This document shows, piece after piece, positions 23,023 through 35,104 of a stretch of DNA of 64,000 nucleotides. The notes under the pieces were generated by a model, which saw only the letters and a list, made by a program, of their open reading frames with translations, made no database searches and was not told where the DNA came from. Every line of letters begins with the position of its first letter. The stretch's first letter is position 1. This DNA comes from Heterotrichella gracilis. Taxonomy: Eukaryota > Sar > Xanthophyceae > Tribonematales > Xanthonemataceae. Both the position numbers and the translations under genes were made by a program. The stretch spans positions 81,650 to 145,649 of the forward strand of contig JAULBX010002445.1 in the NCBI GenBank assembly GCA_032358255.1, in the 5' to 3' direction.

Positions 23023-25650
23023 TCAGAAAGGGAGCTGCCGCGGCGACATGGGCGCCCCCAGCGTCCACCCCCCACTGCCACATGGCGGCGCCACACGGCC
23101 CTGCACCTCCAGCATGTGGACCACGTGCGCCAGCTGTGCACACGTCAGCATCGACAGCGGCACCCCCCCCTCTGCACCCGCCTTGTCCCCCCCCTGCCAT
23201 GAAGGCCCATCCGCACACCTGGCTGGTGACGTGGCTGCCAGTGGATCATTGCCATGTGGCGTGGCGCCATGGGGACAGAGGTTTAATCCCCTGGGATGCT
23301 GCAAATCCTCAGTGGACAGCGCATGTGACAGGCACTCCTGGAGCACACCAGCCTCCAGCTGACACCAGGAAAAGCGCTCCAACTCCTCCCCATGCACCGA
23401 TTCTTCCCCTTGCCCTGAGCCCCGCCAATCGCCCGCTGCCGTCTGCCGCCCACACGACAGGCATGGGTGCGAGCCGCTGCCCGTTTTGCCCCTCCCATCG
23501 CCGCACATTTCACAGCGCCTGTGGCGGGTGGGGCTGGGCAGGGGCGAACCCCGCTCCACCTGTGCGGCGCGCTTGAGGGCGCAGAGTATATGCCATGTGG
23601 TGTCCCCTCCTCCGCTGCCTGCTTCGGCAGCCTCGATGCACTGCTGGCAGGGGTAGGGATGGACCACCTGTATGAAGAGAGGGGTGGGTGGGTGTGGTGG
23701 TGGTGGGTGGATGAGTAGCATGTGACCTGGGAGGTAGTGGTTGGAAGTATACTTAGCATAGAAAAGAATTACATGAACACAGAATCGACCAACATGTAGG
23801 CCACAGGTGAAGCATAACACAACGTCCTGGTGACGCATGTAATTTAAAGGGATTCAGCAGCCGGATATGAGCATTGCGGCCATGCATCACACTGGATGAT
23901 AACAGCAACTACCATGCTCCAATGCGCACAAACCCCCATGCGTGCTGTGACTGGTACTTGGCTTCAGTCCCCACCCAATGATCTGCATCAGCGCATCCTT
24001 ACATACACCCCATAGGCGCAGGGGTTTAGGGTAACACATGCCACCACCCACCTCTGCTTCAGGCTCCACCTCCCACCCAGCATGCCCACTCCTCATGGGC
24101 GTGCTGCACCCCTCCTCACCCTCCAATGAAGAGCCAGCACTGCTCTCGAGGCTGCCAGGTGTCAGCACCAGGGTGGGCAGCACTTCTGGAATACCCTGCG
24201 GTGGGGTTTCGCACCCCTGCCGCTGGCTGTGGCCCTGGCTGTGGGAGGGGTGCCCCTCCGGTTCGATGTAGGGGGTGGTGGGTATCGTGCCGCTGTGGCT
24301 GTGGTGGGGGTTTTGGGAGGGTTTTTGGAGGACGTGTGAGGTGTAGCCGTGGTCTGATAGGAAGGAGGACACCAGGGAGAGAGCTGGGCGGGGTGGAGAG
24401 GGGAGGGGAGGTGGTGCGGGGGCCTGGCACCGGGCATGACTGGCCTCATCCTCAGGAGCATCATCGGCGCCCTGCTGGGGTGCTGTGGTGGGTGGTGGTG
24501 TGGGTGCTCTGGAGGGTGCTCTGGTAAATGCTGGGGAGGCGCAGCCGCTGGCATGGTGACGACTGTGCTGTGTGGGGGGCATGTTGGCTGGCGAGCTGCG
24601 CATGAAAGGCAGTGAGCCAAACGCGCCCAAGCTCCAGCCCCGTGTGGGTGTGGTGTGAGGGGTAGGGTCTCCCGTAGGATTTTGCTTGCGGCGCAAGGGC
24701 GTGCCCGGTGTACTCTGACTGCTGCTGGGTTGGGGCTCCGTGTGGTATCCACCAGGCTGGGTGTCCATTACCCTACCCAGGGTTTCTATTGCCCCAGTCG
24801 CATCCGCCACTGCCTGGTAGGGGACTGTGCTGCTGGGTGGTGCGCCTGATTGCCCATCTGTTTGGTCAAGTGGAAGCGAATCACCTGGGAACTCAATGAT
24901 GCCCCGCAGCCCCAGGTGGCGAGGGCTGCTGGACTCAACTGAGCGCTTGATGGGCGAGGTGATGGCGCCGGCTGCGGGTGACAGGGGCTGTGAGGTACCA
25001 CAGCCTGGCTGTGTAGTCCTGTTTTCCCTTGGTTTGGCCAGGCACTCAGTGCATGGCACCTGGGATGGTGCTGTGGATGGTGCCGTGGATGCGCTTTGAC
25101 ACGCAGGTTGCGGCACCACTGCCTGCGCCCTGGCTGCTGTGGTGGTTGAACCGCGCTGCGGCGGTGAGTGTGGGCTGTCTGTGGGTGGAGTCCCAGGGCT
25201 GGAGTGGTCTGTCGTGGTGTCTACTGCCGGGTGTGCTACGGTGCGCACGAGGTGGCTAGGGTTTGGAGGAGGGTTTTGGCAGGCACCCTGCCGCCGAGGG
25301 CTGGTGCTAATGCTGATGCTGGCTTGCGCTGACGTGGCATCCACCGTCACTTGCGTGACACTGCGCACACTATGTGTTCGGTGTGGTGAAGAAGTTGCTT
25401 TCTTCTCTGGAGCTGCAGCCGCATCTGGCTTGATACAAGCCCCACCTGCAGCTGATGCGAGTGACCCTGGCCTGCAGGGGACTGCATGGGGCTTGACAGT
25501 GCCCGCATCTGGCTTGCATGGGGGTGGCTTGATGGGGGACTGGTGCAGCGCCTCTGCAGCCTCTGCTTGTACCCGCGACTCAAAGGCTTGCACCAACGAC
25601 AGCACGCGCCCGGTACCCTGGGGAGGGGTGCCGCTGGTTTTACTGGCCAT
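23023..25650 (-). CDS. Large Ser/Pro-rich protein of unknown function with C-terminal Cys motifs
   Basis: The family is not recognised. Two minus-strand exons fit: 25650-24052 (533 codons, starting MASKTSGTPPQGTGR) and 23667-23023 (214 codons plus TGA), joined at phase 0 across an intron. The start was taken at the second in-frame ATG (25650) because it begins a compact, Ser/Ala-rich N-terminus; an upstream ATG at 25692 is also possible. Near the N-terminus, RVLSLVQAFESRVQAEAAEA is a likely amphipathic helix. The middle is low-complexity Pro/Ser/Thr/His and probably disordered. The second exon has YPCQQCIEAAE and, about 40 residues later, CEMCGDGRG and CLSCGRQ, four CxxC-like pairs that could bind zinc. 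A scaffold or regulatory protein is possible, but no function can be assigned. Confidence 0.55.
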
Positions 25651-27198
25651 GTGGCAGAGCCGTTGCGCAGGGTAGCACCTGGAGAGTAGCACCCAGCGTG
25701 AGTGACCATATGGCCACGCTTGTGTGTGCAGTCAAAGCGCAGGCGGTTTGTGTGCTGGGTTGAGCAGTTTGAACCAAGCAATAGAGGTACTGGGCAGCTT
25801 ACCTCTGAGCAAGTGGTGTTCATCTGCGCCTTGGCAACCGGGGTTAACAGTACTGTTGGTCCTGGGACTGATTGGGTGGAGAAGGCTAGGGTGTGGGCTG
25901 TTGACCTCACCCAACTGGGCACCAGCAGCTCCTAGAACGGCTGCCCATACACGCTAGAGGAGCCAAAAACCTGCAGCCACGGGGCATATTCGGAGCCTGA
26001 CCGTAGTACTACAACCGATTGGAGCTGCTTTGGGTCGGTTGCGGTCCCCCATGGTACGTGACAGCTACATGCCCGCCTACGCGGCTCATTCACTGAAACC
26101 AACCGTTCAGTGAACCCCTGCACGCACGGTGCACCTATCTGCTGTTGCTGTGTGTCAGGTACCCTCTGGGTGGTTCGTGTGGCTGTTTAACAGAGGACAC
26201 CCGGGCAGACACACACCTAGGCACGCTGACTGGGATGGCCTACAGCTAGCTACAAAACTTGTAACAGCTTACGTTGCAAGATGGGCAGGCGCCAGGCTTA
26301 CTAGAGCCGAACTGACCTCCTTATATTATTGATATCTATCGTGCCCTTGCTCTTATACGGTGTCGCTTCCCACCTATCTCGAAAACACCGTACAGGTTGG
26401 TTTGGGACAAGAACGGACGAGGCCACCTATCAGCATGCAGCTTGGGGTTTGCAGCAGACAACATGCGCGAGAGTGCCTTGTTACTGCCCCGACTGGTGGC
26501 ACGTCATACCCGAAGCAAAGTGTTTTGGGGTGCTTGATCAACGGCCGTTAAACCCATGTTGCAAAAGTCAACAAGGGATAATACCGGTCCCCAACCCAAG
26601 GTAGGGTATCCTCGCATGGCATATATGTTCAGTTTAAACCACACTCCAGTTTCTTAAACAGGCCTTCTGCTGACTGGTTACGGCACTACCATTGGGCACA
26701 GCAGCCGCGTGCGTCGTGGGTGTGGTTTTGGGTGGGCGCGGCGAGCCAGTTCTTTAGCCCATGGTACATGGTCATGGTGCCATCTTGAAACGTATTAAGG
26801 CGTTTTCAGCTCCGTCGGGAGCCTAAACGGTCACTTGCACCTTCCAAAACAGAAGTGCAATACTCCTTAACATCTCGACCTGTACTTGAGCTAGTTTGGT
26901 GGCGTATACACCGCGCCCAGGGGTACTCCGCGCTCGGAGCATGTTGAGCTAAGGGGCGCTTGCTCCAAAGTAAAGGTTAGTCACCCTTACTGCACCGCAA
27001 ACCAGGACACGCTGAGATATGCGAGACTGCACAAGATCTGCCTGCCATCGGTCGTTGGTTCTCTGCATCGCCTTAGCATAAGCCACATCGTTCCCAACTG
27101 CTCCCACCCATATGCATGCATAGCGCATGCTGAGTGCCCACGAAGGTCTTCCTTGGCAAAGCTGGTTGAGGTCTTGTCTGCTTGGTTCTTGGAGGAAA
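25651..27198. other. Divergent spacer upstream of the MINDY gene
   Basis: No exon was recognised on either strand; the open frames are short and unlike known families. It should contain the promoters of the Ser/Pro-rich gene (-) and the MINDY gene (+). An ATGCATGC box at 27111-27130 lies about 70 bases before the MINDY start codon. Confidence 0.4.
27111..27130. promoter_or_regulatory. ATGCATGC box before the MINDY start
   Basis: TATGCATGCATAGCGCATGC lies 69 bases upstream of the ATG at 27199. It shares the octamer seen at similar distances before three other genes. Regulatory function is inferred from position only. Confidence 0.35.
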
Positions 27199-30100
27199 AT
27201 GGAGACGGGTGCTGTCGCTTCGTACCAAATAAAGTACACGCAAGTCCTGGGGCGACAAGTGCCGGTGGTATGCCAAAACGACAACGGGCCATGCCCTCTC
27301 TTGGCGATTGCCAACGTGCTCCTCCTGAGGAACCAAATCAGCCTGCCTCCAAACGCCCCAGACGTATCCCAGGTATGACCCACACGCAGGTCGTCACCAA
27401 AACCTTGCAAGGGGGAGTCAGGCAGGGTCCACAAGTGGAGGTTTGTAGTGACTCATGCCACACACCATGCTAACATTGAAGCGGGTGGTTGCATACATAC
27501 ATAAAGGAGGGGTCTACTTGGGGCTGGGTCTTGGTAGCGGCGTGAGAATGACTGGACTGTATGGCGTGGGGCCACTGGTTGTGGGTGCATCCCTCCATCA
27601 GGGCACACATGTCACCACAACTGTGAATGTAAGCGTGACTTTTGGTACCCCACTGCTGATGTCACAGGAGCGGCCGATTGCCCTAGTTGCAGAGAGGCTC
27701 CTAAAAATGCCCTGGCGTGGGCTACAGGTCGTGAATGCCTCCGTCCTGGGGTACACATGTTACGATAAGTAGAACTGTGACTTACCCTACTGCACTGCAT
27801 GGCGCAGGAGCGACTGATAGCCCTGGTGGCAGAGAGACTCCTGGACTCCAACAACGTGGAGGGCACAGATGCGCCTCCCGAATACGTGGCCAACCTCCAA
27901 AGGAACATCGCGGATGCCATCGGCAGGCTCCCCAAGCTGAGCACTGGCATTGACGTCAACGTGCGCTTCCATGGGGTCAAGGACTTTGAGTTCACCGATG
28001 AGATCGCCATCTTTGATCTGATGGACATCGGACTGGTGCACGGGTGGTTGGTGGACCCCCAGGTGCGTGGGGAAAACCCTAGGCGTCACCGTAAACCCTA
28101 AGCCCTAGGTGTCAGCACAACACCCTAAACCCTAAGCGCGCGCTTCCATGGGGTCCAGCTTGGGCTAGGGCCCTAGAGCTTTGGGTTCCCTAACCCTAGG
28201 GCTTTGGGTTCCTGAAGGACATGGGCCTGGTGCATGGCTGGCTGGTGGACGTCGGTGCAACAAGAGCTATATTGAGTTGAAACCCTAAACCCTAATCTCT
28301 ACCCTGTGCAGGACGCCTTGACGGCAGCAGCAATTGGCAACAAGAGCTACACCGAGCTAAAACCCTAAACTCTAAACCCTAGCTCTAAACCCTAACTTTA
28401 AACCCTAAACCCTATCCCGTACCCTGTGCAGGACGCCCCGACGGCAGCCGCCATCGGCAACAAGAGCTACAACGAGCTCGTGGAGGAGATCATCACGCAC
28501 CTGGGGGGCGAAACACCCTCCACCCCCACCCCCACCCCCGCCTCCACCACCCTGGCTGTGGACCAAGCCAGCCTGGCATCAGCGCTTGCATCCGCCATGG
28601 CAGCAACCACTAGTGGGCAGCAGACCCCTGCGCTACCCTTGCCTGAGGTGAGTGTGTGCAGCTAACCCTAAGCCCTAAACCCTAAACCGCCATGGCAGCA
28701 ACCACCAGCGGCCAGCCGGCTGCTGCGCTGGCCTTGCCTGAGGTGAGTGTGTGCACAAGTTAACCCTAAACGCTGGGCTCTACTTCTTAAATGCATATCA
28801 GCAGTACAGCCAGGTGAGCAACCAGCCTTGCACCAGGAAGCGCGATGCAACCCTGCCATGGCATGTACCACCCTGATTGCCTAGGGACGATTTAATCAAA
28901 TGATCAACTTTTGAAGGAAACGTCACTCAACGATCACTGCGCTGTGCCCACTGTGCAGCACAACCAACCCTGAAAGCCCGGGGACAGTCGTATTTTAATG
29001 ATCTACTCCAATGTTAATAAAATTGTAACCAACCCAACAATCACTGCGCTGTGCCCACTGTTGCAGCCGCAACCCGATGCACCCAGTTCTGCAGAGGAGG
29101 TGGCACCCCCAGCACCCGCCCTGCAGCTGGAGGTCATTCCCGAGTCCAGTCCTAAGGGGGTGGATCGGCCGCAGGATGGAGTCAGATCGCCGCTGGAGGC
29201 ACGGCCCTTGACCTTCTCACCTTCGGTAAGTGGACACGTGTCCTCAGCCAGTTAGATCAACCCCACGATTAAACCCTTGCCATTGTGGCTGTAGTAATAG
29301 TCACAATCCTCAACACCTGCTCCATTCCTGTCAATGCTTTTCATTAATACAATTGTTTCTCGACCTTCACACCCTCATCTGCACATCAAGCGGAGGCGGG
29401 TGGGTTTTGGTGGCGAGCTGTCCTACGCTACGCCACATCTTGCGCCCCCAGCTGTCCCCTCAACGCCTGAGCCATACCCTTCCGATTACTTGTAGCTGCC
29501 GTTCCGCAGACTTCCAACACATAAATCACCTTTATTTACCCGTTTCTTTTTCCATGTGCAGCAATCTGAGCTTTGGCGTGCTGCTCCCACGCGTCCTACA
29601 GCACAGTTGCCATGATGAACCAGATGATGCATACCCTCTCCTTGTCCTTGCAATTGTGGTTGTTCACAACTCCAATTCCAATCGCAACATATGATTAATA
29701 CGCTGAAATTGTCATGAGGTTGTAATCCTGTGTGTTTCCACGTGCAGCAGTCGGAGTCCAGCTTTGGCGAACTGACCTACGCGGCCTCCTACGGCACCAG
29801 CGCCATGATAGACCAGATGATGGGGGGCATCATCCACGACACCCTGCTCAAATCATTCGACAGCTACCACATGATGTCGCCTACCAACAGCAATGGGGGG
29901 CGATCCAGCGTGAACCAGCCGGGGTCGGATTGGCCCACGCCGCTGGCCTCGCCGCTGGGTCAGGGGTTGGAGAGCCTGGCGTCGCCAGGTGTCGGCGCCG
30001 CAGGTGCGCTGCTCAGGGTTTGAAGTTTAGGGTTTAGGGTTCTGATTGGCCCACGCCGCTGGCCTCGCCGCTGGGCCAGGCGCTGGAGAGCCTGGCGTCG

Positions 30101-33100
30101 CCATGTGTCGGCTCCGCAGCCTGGTAGGGTTCAGGGTTCACCCCAGGTGCGCTGCTTTCAAAACTTGTTGTTTTATTTTATATTTCACGCGGTTCAGAAA
30201 CAGTCCCTTCTGTTATGTGTCTGCAACTTGTCAATCATGTTGTCCTCTGCTTGCTCCTGTATTTGGACCCTTCCCTGTCTGCTTAGTTGTGGTATGTTGC
30301 TCCTGAATTGTTCTTGCCCTTTTGCCCTAGTTTCCGCAACTCACACTCCAATCCCGGCTGTCCCTGGTCTGCCTTCCTTTTTCTGTTTTCTCACCCTGCA
30401 CCTCCCCCACAGGGCCGCCAGTGAAGGTGGGGTTGACAGTGGAGGAGGATACGGAGTGCGTGCGGGTGGAGTTTGCGCAGCTGGGGCTAGGGCTGGGGTG
30501 TGCGCCCGCGGGCCCGCCAAGGGGGACGTCGGAGGGGGAAGTCAAGGGGACAGAGGCAGGGGGCGTAATGGAGCCCGTGGGGGGAGCAGAGGCTCTTGCG
30601 GAGACAGAAACCCTGGGGGAGACGGAACCTGTGCCCGGCAGCGGTCCATCCTCCTCCACCCCCATTGCGCTAGAGAGCGTCGGGGAAAGCGGTGAGGAGG
30701 GCGCAACCGGCGCGGCGCTTCTGTCCCGGTACCACGCAGCCCTGGGGGGCATTGCAGGGAGGGCCGACCCCGCCGCCGCCGCCGATGCCGCCGTCGATGT
30801 CGATGCGGATGCCGATGCATCGGCGGCCGCCCTTGACGGCAGCGCGGAAGGCACGCATTCCGATGCCGCGGTTGTCGCGCTGGACAGCTTTGCGGAAAGC
30901 AGCACCGGCGCGCCGCAGGGCGGCTCTGATGTGGCGGCGGTTGCAAGTGGAGCGCCTGTATCGCCTGGCGGTACAAGTGAAGGGCTCGTGCCGCCCGGCG
31001 GTGTACCTGAGGCGGCCGCTGGTTTTGGCAGCAGGATTGAATCCCCTGCGTCAACCACGCTTGACAGCACAAGCCAAGTGCCCGGCGTCGCAAGCGAGGC
31101 GCCTGCAGCGACCAGCAGCCCGAGCGAAGCGCCTGGGAGCCCCAGCGAAGCGCGCGCAACCGCGGGCAGTTCAAGCGAGGCCCCCGCTGCAACCAGCAGC
31201 AACAATGTCAGCGTCTCAAGCAGCATCGATGACTCGTTGGCGGCTGCCACTGCGGCAGGGGTTGCTGCGGCTGCGGGTGCGGCGGTTGGAGGGGAGGTGG
31301 GGCACATGGAGTCCAGTGGCAGCAGCAGCGGGCCGGTGGGGGATGACGGCGCGGAGGCCGGACGGCGCCGCGCGGCTGCGCTCCTTGCTAAGGTACGCTG
31401 GGCAGGGCGAATAATTCCTGCTGTCCCAGTTTCTGCTGTGTTTTTTACCTTTTTTCTCCGTGTAACCCTGCAGCACACCCCTACGACACATGTGGCATCC
31501 AGTCAGCGGTCTGAACCCTTAACCTTGGACCTAGCAGGATTTCCTTGAGTACCACTCCAGCCAGCTCACCTTCTACGGGGTGCTGCAGCTGCACGAGTGC
31601 CTGCGCACCAATGAGCTGGCGGTGTTCTTCCGCAACAACCACTTTAACACCATCTTCAACCACAGCAGCGGCCTGTTCATTCTGGTGACCGACCAGGTAA
31701 ACGACTGGGTTTATGGCCATGCCTAATCTTCCGTTGTTGTTGCGCCCGTCCATACACAGGGTGCCATGTTGTTCATGTAGTACATCAAGGATGTAAGGTT
31801 GAAGCGATTTTCGATGATCCTTTTGGTTTTCATTGTGCATTGTTGCTTTCCGAGATAAGGTATCTTGTATGAATGTAATCATTCGTTATGTTGTTATTGC
31901 TGGCCAGGTGTATCTTGACTAATCTGTTTTTCCCCCCTTGTTTTCACTTATTAATTTCCATTGCTGACCAGGGCTATCTGCGCGAGCCGCGTGTGGTGTG
32001 GGAGAAGCTGGATGCGGTGGACGGGGACACGCACTTCTACACTGGGGATTTCACGCCATTTGAGTCTCGGCAGCCCAATGACGAGATGGCGGTGGCGCGT
32101 GTGGTGTACGATGACGTGGCAGCAGGTGAGCAAAAACCCTTACCTGGGGTTTTGGGCCTTGGATGTAGGATTTAGGGCGCATGGTGTACGATGGCGTTGC
32201 AGGAGGTGAGCAAAACCCTTACCTGGGGTTTTGGGGGCTGAAACTGGCACTAACATGGAGGGAGCAAGGGGTGGGTTGCCGGAAGTCATCACCAGCATGC
32301 TGTCACTAAGCTTTCATTTGTGCAGCGGAAGCCTCCTAGAGGGGTAAGCAACGCAAGCCGGATACACTACCAATACATTCTGTGTGTGGCACGCCCAACA
32401 GCTCCACGTTAATCCCCACAAGCTATATGGTTATATTGATGTATCTGATCATTGGTTCGATGTGCAGTGGAAGCCTCCGAGGGTGGTGCGCAGCACAAGC
32501 CCGACACCGACGCAGACTTTGCGCTGGCCCTTCAGCTCCAGGAGGAGGAGGAGGCGCGCATGAGGCATGCAGAGGAGCAGGCGCAGGCGCAGGTTAGTGT
32601 CTAGGGTTTTAGGGTTTGGGTTTAGGTTTAGGGTTTTAAGGGTTAAGGTTGTTCATCCCCCAGGAGCGGGTGCGAGTGCAGGTGCAGGTACTGAAGATAT
32701 AAACCCTAAACCCTAGACCTGTGCTGGCTCTGCAGCTCTAGGAGGAGGCGGCGTGCTGAGAGCCGCTGAGGTGCAGGCGCTCGTACCCAGAACCTAAACC
32801 CTAGCCACAGGTACTGGAGGGGTCTGGGCTGTGCGCACTCCGCTTAACTACAACCCTACTGCGCCAGACACCCCAATATACCCGACACCCTAGCACACAC
32901 CAAAACCATACCCTTGCCCCTGAAGGCTTTAAAACCCTAGACCCTAGGCCAACATACTCCTGATGTACTGAAAACCCGAATTGTCCCTGCAGGCCTCTGA
33001 GCAGCCGCCACCTGGCAGCTCCCCACAACGGCAGCGCCAGCAGCAGGCGGGTGCTGGCCGTGTGCAGCAGGGGGGGAGAATCACACAGCCCCAAGGGGAG

Positions 33101-33244
33101 GGGCCTGGGGCATCGGAGCGCAGCGCGCGCTGGTATAGGGGCAGGCGGGGCAGCGAGGGGGGGAGTGGGAGTGGAGGTGGGGGGGTGGGGGGTGGGAGTG
33201 GGGGCGCTGGGCGGGCCCAGAGCGACAAGTGCAGCATCATGTAG
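27199..33244 (+). CDS. MINDY-family (FAM63-type) Lys48-specific deubiquitinase
   Basis: MINDY enzymes are cysteine proteases that trim Lys48-linked ubiquitin chains. Exons: 27199-27372, 27808-28062, 28432-28647, 29067-29225, 29748-30003, 30413-31392, 31538-31696, 31972-32125, 32468-32592 and 32993-33244, all phase-consistent, about 909 residues. The catalytic motif QNDNGPCPLLAIAN puts Gln at about 26 and the nucleophile Cys at about 32. The catalytic His is in ELAVFFRNNHFNTIFNHSS (about 715), followed by LVTDQGYLREPRVVWEKLD, the family's second hallmark. DADFALALQLQEEEEARM near the C-terminus is a ubiquitin-binding helix as in MINDY-1. Between the two catalytic halves lies a roughly 450-residue insertion, mostly exon 6 (326 codons), of Ala/Ser/Gly/Glu-rich low complexity. 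The protein ends CSIM, a CaaX-type prenylation box, so membrane attachment is likely. Confidence 0.92.
27665..32345. repeat. Exon-end copies and telomere-like tracts in MINDY introns
   Basis: Direct-orientation partial copies: 27665-27702 (start of exon 27808), 28135-28155 and 28206-28244 (inside and end of that exon), 28241-28270 and 28306-28362 (start of exon 28432), 28681-28760 (end of that exon with donor), 28926-28970 (region before exon 29067), 29562-29632 (start of exon 29748), 30041-30125 (end of that exon), 32176-32215 (end of exon 31972), 32322-32345 (start of exon 32468). CCCTAAA or TTTAGGG tracts abut most of them, the clearest being 28360-28420. None preserves a complete exon. 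Confidence 0.9.
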
Positions 33245-34103
33245 AGGGGAGGGGAAGCAGGCTACGATGGTTTTGTATCAGGAATGCACGGGCGCTAAGC
33301 CCCAATTGTGCAGGATCATGCAGGGATAACTATTTGGCAGCTGGTTGGTTTTTTTTGTGGGGGATGGTGTTGTCAACGTTGGGATGGTTTGGGGTTTCCG
33401 TGCGTTCCAACTGTACCCTGATCAAGGGTGATAGGCGTGGTGGTGTGCTGGGACTTGGACACAGGGTTTAGGATGGGGTTTGGAGTAGCGTAGCAAATAT
33501 GTAGGGGGGATCATTATTTATGTTGCGGTGGAGGCTGTGGTGGCGTGCGTGTACTGTATGTCAAGAGAACAAAAGATAATGAACGCACGTTTGCATAGAA
33601 CGCGGCAATTGTTGTAGGTGTAAAGCATAGGCACTATGGAAATCTGTCATGAAAACCCTATTCTGGGAGAGGGAAAGGCAGCAGTGGCGGGTGCATTGCA
33701 TGTTGAAATCCTGATGTGGTGAACTGGGCTGTGGATATCAGATGTGGCGGGGCTTAAAATGGCTGGCATAGTATGCCTCCACCGTCCCCACATTGTGAAG
33801 TCCACAAGGCTTAGCTTGCTGTACCGGTTTTGCTGCTGCCAAATGATTTGAGTACTACTGAGTTCTGGATGCCATCACAATCCATTGAGCATATGAATAA
33901 TAGTTGCAACCTCAACAAACCATTCACAAATTGATTGAAATTGAGATTGAACAAGGCTTGGCTATCTTCAAGCTCCAAGTTGGCCACACCATCTTCAATT
34001 TTGACTTAAAGTCAGGCCGCATGGCAATGGGCACATCTATTACCGTTAAACAAATTTCTAATTATTAGATGCTATGAGACCGGGTCCGATCTGGTCATGA
34101 GTC

Positions 34104-34145
34104 ATCAGCCAGGGGCCCCATTAAGTAATGGGGCCCCTGGCTGAT
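34104..34145. repeat. Palindrome with 19-base perfect arms
   Basis: The arms at 34104-34122 and 34127-34145 are exact reverse complements separated by AAGT. A related half-copy, CCCCATTAAGTAATGG, recurs near 34196-34211. It could form a strong hairpin or mark a decayed transposable element end. No transposase gene lies nearby. Confidence 0.8.
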
Positions 34146-34370
34146 TTGGATCCAATGCACTAAATCATTGTGGACCAATGGTTGATCCAATGGACCCCAT
34201 TAAGTAATGGTTGAGCATGCCATTGTCCAAACTGGAAGTGCTGGCCCATGGGCCACGAGGCTGGCCCTTGTTCCTCAATAGGGTATCCTAATCCTGCTGT
34301 GGCCGAATTTGATCGATATCATCACGGTGAGTCAGTCAGACTCTGGTCCCAAACCAGGTCCTGTTGATGC

Positions 34371-34600
34371 ACTCCAACTGTGCAGCTGACATCCACTTGA
34401 GCTGGTGCCCGGCTTGCAAAACTCTCTCATGGTTGCAATGCAATGCAATGCATGGCATGGCATGTGCCTACAGTAGAGTAACTCCAGCAGCCATGGAGCC
34501 ATGGCACTGCAGCCATGATGGCAGGGGTCCGCTCCGGAGCCATGGCGTCACAAGCGCGTCTCAGGCTCCGCCGCAAGCCTGCAGGGGTAGGTTATGGTGT
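34371..34600. repeat. Dispersed repeat, copy 1
   Basis: This stretch (from CTCCAACTGTGCAGCTG to GCCTGCAGGGG) is clearly related, in the same orientation, to 37488-37650. Shared blocks include the Pro-Leu-like CATCCACTTGAGCTGG, GCATGTGCCTAC and CAAGCGCGTC. Neither copy has an open frame of note. It may be a short non-autonomous element or a duplicated spacer. Confidence 0.7.
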
Positions 34601-35104
34601 AGGGTATAGGGGTGTAAAGTGATCGTAGGGTCCACTCCACACGCCTACATGCCACTGCGGGTGAGATGGGAGGAGGTGGGCATAGGAGGGGGGCGCTTGC
34701 ATCTGTTTAAGGGTTTAGGGTTTAAGGCTTAGAGAGGAAGTGTGCACACAAGGGCAGTGCTTCAATCCCCTGCAACTCCGCATGCTTTCGCCCTATACCC
34801 TACCCCCCTACCTGCCTCGCGATTGCTGTGTTCTCTGGGTGCTGCCACTGCCCTTGGACACCGCCGCGCTTTACCCTAAACCCTAAACCCTAAACAGCTT
34901 TGGATTGCCCAGATGCAAGCCTCGTCGGCAACGCTCCTGACTCGACCTGCATCCACATGAACCAGTGTCCAGAGAATCCTTCCTGCAGGATTGGATGGCG
35001 GACCAATGGCGCCGCCCGTGGTCTGCGGGGCGCGGGTGCAGACCGCGCGGCAACATGCGCCCACCCAAGCTGGCCAGCAGGGGTTGAAACGACTTACCTG
35101 CCCT

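Larger units (their letters stand above)
33245..35104. other. Spacer after the MINDY gene
   Basis: It begins with the 3' untranslated region of the MINDY gene. It contains a 19-base-arm palindrome at 34104-34145, one copy of a dispersed repeat at 34371-34600, and telomere-like tracts near 34710 and 34872-34896. No coding exon was recognised. Confidence 0.5.

Noticed and set aside
24827-25675. Plus-strand frames of 90-178 codons opposite the Ser/Pro-rich gene
   Set aside because: Antisense to a 533-codon open exon; composition follows from that exon's Ser/Pro codons.
30327-31478. 383-codon minus-strand frame
   Set aside because: It is antisense to the large low-complexity MINDY exon, has no family resemblance, and the plus-strand exon joins in phase on both sides.
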